From Spirochaetaceae bacterium (lineage in GTDB: Bacteria; Spirochaetota; Spirochaetia; Treponematales; Breznakiellaceae): a stretch of 6,565 nucleotides of DNA. The stretch's first letter is position 1. The number at the start of each line of letters is the position of its first letter. The position numbers and the translations under genes were made by a program. This document shows, one piece after another, positions 1-5,076 of the stretch. The notes under the pieces were generated by a model. It saw only the letters and a list, made by a program, of their open reading frames with translations. It was not told the origin of the DNA and did no database searches. The stretch covers positions 1 to 6,565 of the forward strand of contig JAIRYB010000046.1 in the NCBI GenBank assembly GCA_031267955.1, read 5' to 3'.

Positions 1-47
1 TTCCGTATTCTCTTTTTTACAATAATATCTTTTACCGGAATCTGCAT
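1..47 (-). CDS. Start of a gene downstream of PBP1A, possibly ParB-like (partial, runs off the left edge)
   Basis: On the minus strand an ATG at 47-45 opens 15 codons reading MQIPVKDIIVKKRIR before the window ends. It starts 12 nt after the PBP1A stop, a spacing typical of co-transcribed genes, and no terminator hairpin lies between them. A weak purine stretch (GCGGA) precedes the ATG. The pattern M-x-I-P-[hydrophobic/polar]-x-x-I-x-V-x-x-R-I-R resembles the N-terminus of ParB/Spo0J-like nuclease-fold proteins, which often begin with a strand of the type 'IPVxxIxVxxRxR'. That match is from memory of the family and rests on 15 residues, so the product is tentative. The existence of a translated gene here is more secure than its identity. 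Confidence 0.5.
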   Translation of the reverse strand, partial: MQIPVKDIIVKKRIR

Positions 48-59
48 GTTCCGCGCGTC

Positions 60-2795
60 CTAGTCAAGCAGGGGATTGTAGCTGGGAAGTTCCGGTCCGT
101 ATTCCGGCAGGGGGTACAGCTCAATACCTTCGGCGGGCAGTTCGGGAGCGGCCCCGCCGTCAATAAAATCGTAGTCGCCGGGCCCGGGCATATCGCCGTC
201 CCCCGGCAGGAGGCCCGCGTCCGTCTGGGGCCCGCTGTTTATCCGGCCGCCGGGGGCGCGCCTGCCCGCTGTCTGCCGGGTATTGGCCTGCCTGCCGGAG
301 GCCTGCCGCCCCGCGGGGGCAATATCCACCCCAAGGCTTTTCAGGAGATCCACCTGCAGTTCGGGCAGCTTGATATCGCCGAGGACCGCGTTCTCGTTGA
401 TCGCCAGGGTATCGAGGCGCAGGCCGCCGGTCGACGCGATGACGCTTCCCTGCTCCGCCCCGCCGAGGTGCATGTCGCAGTAGGTAGTCGGCTGGGTCCC
501 CGCCAAAAAGGTAAGGGTTACGCCGCCGGGGCAGGCGGCTGTTTTAAGCTGCCCGGACAGGGAACAGACCGTCACATTCACAAGACCGGAGGAAGGCCGG
601 ATAAAGTCCTTCATGGGAAGGCCGGTGTGGATATCGCGCATATAATCGCCCCAGACAGGCCCGGCCAAAGTGGCGCCGGTAAGCGAAAGCCCCAGGGAAT
701 TGCCGGGCTTGTCAAAACCGAACCAGATTGCCGTGGTATAGTAGGGGGTAAAGCCCACGGTCCACGCGTCGGACCAGTTCTGCGTAGTGCCGGTCTTGCC
801 CGCCGAGGGGATGCGGTAGCGGTTTCCGCCCTCGTCCCGGTAGGCAAGCTTGCTCCCGGAATTGGTCCCGCTGCTCAGAGTCCCCGCTTCCACGGTTCTT
901 TTTAAGAGCGATGTCATCACGTAGGCGTTCTGAGGGCTTATCAGCTGGATACTGTCCCCCATGCGGCGCTGGTTAAGCCGCACCTCCCGCTCGATGTCCA
1001 GCAGCACCCGGCCGTTCCGGTCTTCTATCGAACGTATCGCGATGGGGGTAACGTCGCGGCCCTGGTTGGCGAACACCGCGAAGGCGCGCGCCATTTGGAT
1101 GGGCGCCACCGAAATGATCCCCAGCCCCATGGGGTAGACGCGGGGGAAGGTGCGCCGTTTCTGGTCCGGGTCGCTGATCCCCAGAAGCAGGGCCGCCCGG
1201 TCGATGGCCGCGTCAAAGCCGATGGCGTCCAGTATCTTGAGCGACGCCACGTTCATGGACTGGGCAAGGGCGTCGTAGAGCAGCACCGGGCCTTTCCACT
1301 CGCCCCGGAAATTCAGGGGGATATAGGGGGTGCCGTCCTCGTTGTGGAAGACCATGGGCAGATCGTATATCAGCGTCGAAGGGGTGAATTTTTTGCTGTC
1401 AATAGCCGCCGAATAGTAAAGCGGCTTAAAGGAGCTCCCGGGCATGATGCGGCCCTGGGTCGCCCGGATAAGCTGGTTCGATTCGTCGTATTTGGAGCCG
1501 CCGATAATCGCCTTTATATAGCCGGTCTCATTTTCGATAGTGATAAGCGCTCCCTCTATCACGTTCTTTTCGGCGGCATTTTTCAGATCGGCGTAAGCGT
1601 AATTGGTTATCGTTTTAAGGTCCTGAAGCCCGAAAAGCAGGGCCGCCATGTCCACCACGGGGTTGATAGTCCTGGTAAACCGGGACTGGGCCCTGCGCTC
1701 GTTCTGGGCGTCGGAAGTAGCGTGGATACCGTTCAGGTCAAAAACCAGGGAGAGGAGATCGACAATGGGAACGTAGGTCCGCTCGGCCCGGACCAGCCGG
1801 GAACCTTCGCTGCGGGCGTATTCCCTGTTCGCCCTGACAAGCCCCTGCTCCATGTACTTTACCGCGGCGTTCTGGAAATCCAGGTCCAGGGTCGTGTGTA
1901 CGGTGTACCCGTCCCGGTAATAATCCATCGCGCCGTACATCAGGCCGTCCAGTTCCCGGCGTACGTACTCGCTGAACCAGGGGGCCGCGTCCTCCCGGTT
2001 GTAATAGGCGGCGGTGGAAGCCCTGGTATAGTCGTAGTTTGCCCAATATTCGCTGAACGAAGCGTCGGCCTCTTCACTGGTCGTGTAGCCGAATTCGATC
2101 ATGCGGTCCAGCACCGAACGCTGCCGCTCCATGGCCACATTGGGATTATCCAGCGGGTTATAGCGGGAAGGGCTGGAAAGCTGTATCACCAGCACCGCCG
2201 CCTCGGCAAGGGTAATATCGCGGGCGCTGTGCCCGAAAAAATACTTGCTCGCCGCCTCTACCCCGTAGACCCCCGGCCCCATGTACATGTAATTAAGGTA
2301 AATTTCCAGAATTTCACTCTTGGTATAGCGCCGCTCCATCTGGATGGCCCACCAGAGTTCCCTGATTTTCCGGGAAAGGGTCCGCTCGCCCCTGTCCGTG
2401 TAGAGAGTCCCGGCTACCTGCTGGGTTATAGTTGAACCCCCTCCCCAGTTCCTGCGGAGAAGCTGCCCCATAACCGCCCGCGCAATGGCCCGGATACTAA
2501 AGCCCTTGTGGTTGTAGAAATCCGGGTCCTCGCGGGCTAGTACCGCGTAGATAAGATGGCGGGGAAGATCGCTCAGGGAAACCATTTCCCGCTTTTCGTC
2601 CGCGGAAAATTCGGTAATAAGGTTGCCGTTTATATCGAGTATTTTGGTAGGCAGGGCCGGGGCAAATACAACAAAATTTTCCTGATTCTTGACGTTCGCC
2701 GTTTCAGCCAGCGACAAGCCCAGCCCTATGCCTATACCAATAGCAGTAATAACCGTTACCACCGCGAATACGCGGAGAAGGACAAAACCTTTCAT
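60..2795 (-). CDS. mrcA: Class A penicillin-binding protein (PBP1A type): bifunctional peptidoglycan glycosyltransferase/transpeptidase
   Basis: This 911-aa bitopic inner-membrane enzyme polymerises lipid II into glycan strands and cross-links the peptides. Residues 5-30 form the membrane anchor. The GT51 glycosyltransferase domain follows: REDPDFYNH (88-96, catalytic Glu89), GGSTITQQ (119-126), RKIRE (142-146) and the SEILEIYLNYMYMG stretch near 160-173. The transpeptidase domain has the nucleophile motif S454-S-F-K457, S513-M-N515 and K667-T-G669 followed by the family-typical TTQNWSDAW. A region of about 80 residues (roughly 325-405) between the two domains carries an internal repeat. After the catalytic core come conserved-looking cysteines (744, 755, 773), an Arg/Gln-rich stretch (829-851) and an acidic, proline-rich tail. 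The ATG gives a short basic N-terminus followed directly by the anchor, but no clear Shine-Dalgarno precedes it. The gene diverges from mgtE and is followed closely by the gene at 47-1. Family assignment is firm; mrcA/ponA naming depends on the organism. Confidence 0.96.
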   Translation of the reverse strand: MKGFVLLRVFAVVTVITAIGIGIGLGLSLAETANVKNQENFVVFAPALPTKILDINGNLITEFSADEKREMVSLSDLPRHLIYAVLAREDPDFYNHKGFSIRAIARAVMGQLLRRNWGGGSTITQQVAGTLYTDRGERTLSRKIRELWWAIQMERRYTKSEILEIYLNYMYMGPGVYGVEAASKYFFGHSARDITLAEAAVLVIQLSSPSRYNPLDNPNVAMERQRSVLDRMIEFGYTTSEEADASFSEYWANYDYTRASTAAYYNREDAAPWFSEYVRRELDGLMYGAMDYYRDGYTVHTTLDLDFQNAAVKYMEQGLVRANREYARSEGSRLVRAERTYVPIVDLLSLVFDLNGIHATSDAQNERRAQSRFTRTINPVVDMAALLFGLQDLKTITNYAYADLKNAAEKNVIEGALITIENETGYIKAIIGGSKYDESNQLIRATQGRIMPGSSFKPLYYSAAIDSKKFTPSTLIYDLPMVFHNEDGTPYIPLNFRGEWKGPVLLYDALAQSMNVASLKILDAIGFDAAIDRAALLLGISDPDQKRRTFPRVYPMGLGIISVAPIQMARAFAVFANQGRDVTPIAIRSIEDRNGRVLLDIEREVRLNQRRMGDSIQLISPQNAYVMTSLLKRTVEAGTLSSGTNSGSKLAYRDEGGNRYRIPSAGKTGTTQNWSDAWTVGFTPYYTTAIWFGFDKPGNSLGLSLTGATLAGPVWGDYMRDIHTGLPMKDFIRPSSGLVNVTVCSLSGQLKTAACPGGVTLTFLAGTQPTTYCDMHLGGAEQGSVIASTGGLRLDTLAINENAVLGDIKLPELQVDLLKSLGVDIAPAGRQASGRQANTRQTAGRRAPGGRINSGPQTDAGLLPGDGDMPGPGDYDFIDGGAAPELPAEGIELYPLPEYGPELPSYNPLLD

Positions 2796-2806
2796 TATAT
2801 TAGTTA

Positions 2807-2836
2807 AATATAACGCAAGACCGCCGGTTCAGTAAA
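2807..2836 (-). promoter_or_regulatory. Possible PBP1A promoter with a very short leader
   Basis: On the minus strand, TATATT (2812-2807) is a good -10 candidate and TTTACT (2836-2831) matches four of six -35 positions with an 18-nt spacer. Transcription would begin only a few bases before the ATG at 2795, consistent with the missing Shine-Dalgarno and suggesting a nearly leaderless mRNA. AT-rich sequence gives such boxes easily, so this is weak. Confidence 0.3.
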
Positions 2837-2936
2837 GATACCCGCGGCGTTTGCGGCAATTTCGCGTTTCAATCCGGAATTTGGGCGTATCAGCCCCTTC
2901 GTGCCTGTCTGTAAGGAAAGGGTTATAAGGCAGCCG

Positions 2937-3000
2937 GTATCCCTGCCGGCCCGGTTGCGCCGGGTAACGCCGGCCATGCCGGCGCAAGATCCGGGGATAC
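2937..3000. repeat. GC-rich palindromic element (two hairpins inside an outer stem), REP-like
   Basis: An outer inverted repeat GTATCCC (2937-2943) / GGGATAC (2994-3000) encloses two adjacent hairpins: CCCGG (2950-2954) / CCGGG (2960-2964) with a 5-nt loop, and CGCCGG (2968-2973) / CCGGCG (2979-2984) with a 5-nt loop. On either strand this would fold as a three-way junction or cruciform. It ends 6 nt before the -35 box of the mgtE promoter. Composition and architecture resemble dispersed intergenic palindromic repeats (REP/BIME class), but the window holds only one copy, so dispersal is inferred. Confidence 0.5.
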
Positions 3001-3006
3001 GCCCGG

Positions 3007-3034
3007 TTGACAAATTCTTTCAGAGTCGTATACT
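3007..3034 (+). promoter_or_regulatory. Strong sigma-70-type promoter for the small ORF and mgtE
   Basis: A perfect -35 box TTGACA (3007-3012) and a five-of-six -10 box TATACT (3029-3034) are separated by 16 nt. Transcription would start near 3040-3042, giving mgtE a leader of about 420 nt that contains the small ORF. No comparably good plus-strand promoter is visible between here and mgtE. Confidence 0.75.
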
Positions 3035-3073
3035 CTCAGGAAAGGGGATTTTCTTTCCCTTATTCCCGTCTTT

Positions 3074-3079
3074 AGGAGG
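3074..3079 (+). promoter_or_regulatory. Ribosome binding site of the leader ORF
   Basis: AGGAGG lies 5 nt before the ATG at 3085. The surrounding 10-mer CTTTAGGAGG (3070-3079) recurs exactly at the mgtE ribosome binding site (3446-3455). This supports the view that the small ORF is translated, since a full-length Shine-Dalgarno at ideal spacing rarely arises by chance next to an ATG. Confidence 0.65.
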
Positions 3080-3084
3080 TTTAC

Positions 3085-3207
3085 ATGGGCTTACGCAAAA
3101 CCGAAAGCGCGGACAGCGACCCTTACGGTAGTAGTAAGAACAATACTGCGGGCCGCAGCCGTCAGAGCCTTTGCCTGTGCAAACCGCCCGCGCCTGCCTT
3201 ACCCTGA
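3085..3207 (+). CDS. Small 40-aa ORF in the mgtE leader, proline-rich C-terminus; possible regulatory leader peptide
   Basis: An ATG with an ideal AGGAGG, about 45 nt downstream of a near-consensus promoter, opens a 40-codon frame ending in TGA (3205-3207). I recognise no family. The peptide is hydrophilic and has no membrane segment: acidic residues sit in the first third (E7, D10, D12, followed by P13), the middle is Ser/Asn/Arg-rich, and the end has a C30-L-C32 pair followed by KPPAPALP, with proline as the last sense codon. It is not large enough for a typical enzyme, and its place 256 nt before mgtE on the presumed same transcript suggests a leader peptide. Known precedents are the Salmonella mgtL and mgtP leader ORFs, where proline codons couple translation to Mg2+ transporter expression. 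The link to those is an analogy, not homology. It could also be a free-standing small protein or a chance ORF. Confidence 0.5.
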   Translation: MGLRKTESADSDPYGSSKNNTAGRSRQSLCLCKPPAPALP

Positions 3208-3230
3208 CCTGTTCCGGTTTTCTGTCCTCC

Positions 3231-3289
3231 AGGATCCGCGCGTAAATTAAACGCTGGGCATTTTGTCCCGGTTTTCCCCGCCGGATCTT
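3231..3289 (+). promoter_or_regulatory. Leader stem I (between the small ORF and mgtE)
   Basis: Positions 3231-3238 (AGGATCCG) pair with 3282-3289 (CGGATCTT) in an 8-bp stem with one G-U pair. The enclosed 43 nt contain short secondary helices, for example GCGT (3240-3243) / ACGC (3251-3254). It begins 23 nt after the small-ORF stop, so a ribosome stalled at that stop would sit close to it. There is no U-run, so it is not an intrinsic terminator by itself. Its role is inferred from position. Confidence 0.4.
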
Positions 3290-3298
3290 TAAGTGTTT

Positions 3299-3420
3299 TG
3301 TAACTATTCAATATCCGGTTGAACGAAGGGGTTTAGATCCCCCTCCTCTCGAAAAACCTCTTATTTTTTTCGAGCTATTCCCGCTTGGCATTTTCGGAAG
3401 TAGTAGGCTGAATAGTTACA
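3299..3420 (+). promoter_or_regulatory. Structured mgtE leader element closed by a 12-bp perfect inverted repeat (candidate cis-regulatory RNA)
   Basis: TGTAACTATTCA (3299-3310) and TGAATAGTTACA (3409-3420) are exact reverse complements and close a 98-nt interior. Inside are GGGG (3328-3331) that can pair with CCCC (3339-3342), and a 9-bp stem CTCGAAAAA (3348-3356) / TTTTTCGAG (3366-3374). The segment CCCTCCT (3341-3347) is exactly complementary to the mgtE Shine-Dalgarno AGGAGGG (3450-3456). Pairing with the local GGGG or with the Shine-Dalgarno would be mutually exclusive, as in translational riboswitches. I do not see the conserved blocks of the M-box (ykoK) Mg2+ riboswitch. The alternative is a MITE: the flanks GTGTTT (3293-3298) and GTGCTT (3421-3426) look like an imperfect target duplication. 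Confidence 0.5.
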
Positions 3421-3449
3421 GTGCTTTTCAATGCTTTGTCACAAACTTT

Positions 3450-3456
3450 AGGAGGG
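3450..3456 (+). promoter_or_regulatory. mgtE ribosome binding site
   Basis: AGGAGGG lies 7 nt before the ATG at 3464 and fixes the mgtE start. All seven bases are complementary to 3341-3347 in the leader, so the site could be hidden by long-range pairing. Confidence 0.85.
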
Positions 3457-3463
3457 TGATTCT

Positions 3464-4804
3464 ATGAAAGAACAATTACTGTTATTAATGGACAACGGCC
3501 AGATCGACATGGCAAAGCTGAAGGCGCTGCTTCCGCAGATGAACACCGCGGACATTGCCGAAGTATTCGAGGGATTAAGCAGGGAAAAAGTAATCCAGCT
3601 TTACCGTATGCTGTCAAAGAGCATGGCCGCCGACGTGTTTTCGTATATCGACGCGGACGAGCAGCAGATCATCATAGAAGCGCTTACCGACAGCGAAATC
3701 GGCGAAATTGTAAACAGCCTGTTTGCCGATGACGCGGTGGATTTTATTGAGGAAATGCCCGCCAATGTTGTAAAGCGCGTGTTGCAGAATGTCAATCCGG
3801 AAAAAAGGACCGTCATCAACCAGCTTTTGCGTTACCCGGAAGATTCCGCCGGCAGCATCATGACCACCGAGTACGTCGATCTGCGCGAAGACGCCACGGT
3901 CCGGGAGGCGTTTGACGCCATCCGGGAAACGGGCCTTAACAGGGAAACCATTTATACCTGCTATGTGATACAGCGGGACAGGATGCTTGTCGGCGTTGTT
4001 TCGGCAAAAACGCTGATGCTGGCAAAGCCCGGCGAGCGAATCGGCGACATTATGGATACCAAGCTTGTCTTCGCGCAGACCACCGACGATCAGGAAAAGA
4101 TCGCCGGCCTGTTCAAGAAATACGCCCTGCTCGCCATGCCGGTGGTGGATACGGAACAGCGGCTGGTCGGCATTATTACTGTTGACGATATCGTAAATAT
4201 CATTGAGGAAGAAAACACCGAAGACTTTGAAAAGATGAACGCCCTGGCCCCCTCCGACGAGCCCTACCTGAAAACAAACATCCTGAAACTCGCGAGCAAC
4301 CGCATGGGCTGGCTTTTGGTACTCATGCTGTCGGCGACAATCACCGGCGGCATCATCTCCGGCTTTGAGGACGCCCTGGCGCTGCTGCCCGCCCTGGTCG
4401 CCTTTATCCCCATGCTGATGGATACCGGCGGGAACGCGGGCGCCCAGTCCTCGGTGCTGGTTATCCGGGGCATGGCCCTGGGCGAGATACGGTTAAAAGA
4501 CATGCTGCGCGTACTCTGGCGGGAGATACGCATAGCCGCGCTCTGCGGCGTAGCGCTCGGCGCCGTTAATTTTATACGCATTTATTTTATGAACGGCAAA
4601 AACGCGGTGCTGGCCCTTACGGTAACGCTAAGCCTGTTCGCGACAGTGCTAACGGCAAAAAGCGTGGGCTGCATACTGCCCATGTTCGCGAAAAGGCTAA
4701 AGGTAGACCCCGCCATCATGGCCGCCCCGCTTATTACGACAATAGTTGACGGCGTCTCGCTGATTATCTATTTTTCGATAGCCAAGGCGGTGTTTAGCAT
4801 TTAG
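3464..4804 (+). CDS. mgtE: MgtE family magnesium channel/transporter
   Basis: This 446-aa inner-membrane Mg2+ channel is of usual length for the family, which works as a homodimer gated by its own cytosolic Mg2+-sensing domains. Residues 1-120 form the acidic helical N domain (for example DDAVDFIEEMPA near 89-100). Two CBS domains follow at about 125-185 (SAGSIMTTEYVDL...) and 193-250 (ERIGDIMDTK..., VVDTEQRLVGIITVDDI). A connecting 'plug' helix is near 252-278. Five membrane helices span about 280-444. The family signature PMLMDTGGNAGAQSS (316-330) is intact, and D429 in the last helix (TTIVDG) corresponds to the pore aspartate known from the Thermus MgtE structure. The start is fixed by AGGAGGG 7 nt upstream. 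The gene is presumably expressed from the promoter at 3007-3034 through a long structured leader. Its own stop is followed by an in-frame open stretch and it converges on cobA-hemD. Function is assigned with high confidence; transport of Co2+ or other divalent ions cannot be judged from sequence. Confidence 0.97.
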   Translation: MKEQLLLLMDNGQIDMAKLKALLPQMNTADIAEVFEGLSREKVIQLYRMLSKSMAADVFSYIDADEQQIIIEALTDSEIGEIVNSLFADDAVDFIEEMPANVVKRVLQNVNPEKRTVINQLLRYPEDSAGSIMTTEYVDLREDATVREAFDAIRETGLNRETIYTCYVIQRDRMLVGVVSAKTLMLAKPGERIGDIMDTKLVFAQTTDDQEKIAGLFKKYALLAMPVVDTEQRLVGIITVDDIVNIIEEENTEDFEKMNALAPSDEPYLKTNILKLASNRMGWLLVLMLSATITGGIISGFEDALALLPALVAFIPMLMDTGGNAGAQSSVLVIRGMALGEIRLKDMLRVLWREIRIAALCGVALGAVNFIRIYFMNGKNAVLALTVTLSLFATVLTAKSVGCILPMFAKRLKVDPAIMAAPLITTIVDGVSLIIYFSIAKAVFSI

Positions 4805-5005
4805 CGCGGGTTCGACCAAATAGAGAGACTCCTGGAGCGGAGTACGGCGGATATTCCCGAAGGGGTCAGAGTGATAACGGTCCGGTCCGGACCGGGAAAG
4901 GGATATGGCGGACTAAAGTCCGGTGAATTGTTTGTCAAAGCCCAATCGCAAACCAAACAGTTTCTGATACGGATCAAACTCACGTTAATTAAGGATAGTT
5001 CTTAA
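4805..5005 (+). pseudogene. Unrecognised open stretch in frame with mgtE after its stop; likely 3' remnant of a lost gene
   Basis: Directly after the mgtE TAG, 66 sense codons follow in the same frame and end at TAA (5003-5005). There is no ATG in the frame, no Shine-Dalgarno, and no room for an upstream start because mgtE occupies the frame. The peptide looks protein-like: an amphipathic acidic start (FDQIERLLERSTADIPEG, about 3-20), a glycine-rich turn (GPGKGYGG, 29-36), then ELFVKAQSQTKQFLIRIKL and a basic end. I recognise no family. The likeliest reading is the C-terminal end of a gene truncated by a deletion next to mgtE. Alternatives are an MgtE extension reached by stop readthrough, which would add a cytosolic or periplasmic tail not usual for MgtE, or a non-coding open frame, since the opposite strand is also open for 60 codons here. 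A 14-bp perfect palindrome (4882-4895) lies within it. Confidence 0.35.
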
Positions 5006-5007
5006 TT
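4987..5007. terminator. Weak AT-only hairpin between the convergent mgtE and cobA-hemD genes
   Basis: AATTAAG (4987-4993) and CTTAATT (5001-5007) form a 7-bp stem with a 7-nt loop, followed by TTAT. It overlaps the TAA of the open stretch. It is the only hairpin with a T-rich tail between the convergent genes, but its stem holds a single G-C pair, so termination would be inefficient. No good intrinsic terminator is visible, and Rho may act here. Confidence 0.2.
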
Positions 5008-5076
5008 TATCAGAAGGCGGGTTTTTGGAATGCTCATATTAAAACTCGAAATTCGGCCTAATAGTATGAACAGGTC

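Noticed and set aside
1095..2435. 446-codon open frame on the plus strand
   Set aside because: It lies entirely antisense to PBP1A, whose domains and catalytic motifs are intact. The translated product has no recognisable motifs and reflects the GC-rich codon pattern of the real gene.
2804..3013. 69-codon minus-strand open frame between PBP1A and the mgtE promoter
   Set aside because: It covers the palindromic element and the putative PBP1A promoter. The Gly/Arg-rich peptide looks like translated repeat sequence, and there is no Shine-Dalgarno.
2901..3131. 76-codon plus-strand open frame
   Set aside because: It runs through the palindromic element, the -35/-10 promoter and the small-ORF Shine-Dalgarno in a different frame. 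It has no ribosome binding site of its own.
3348..3374. Hairpin followed by T-rich sequence as an intrinsic terminator
   Set aside because: The T-run is part of the 3' arm of the stem, not after it, and the sequence then continues with CGAGC. It therefore cannot act as a standard terminator.
3041..3463. M-box (ykoK) Mg2+ riboswitch upstream of mgtE
   Set aside because: The conserved GGTGAGGCTCCT and CGCTGCTGCCC type blocks are not found by eye in the leader. A covariance-model scan would be decisive.
4801..4983. 60-codon minus-strand open frame between mgtE and cobA-hemD
   Set aside because: It has no ribosome binding site and a Ser/Pro/Arg-biased composition. The opposite strand gives a more protein-like frame over the same bases.
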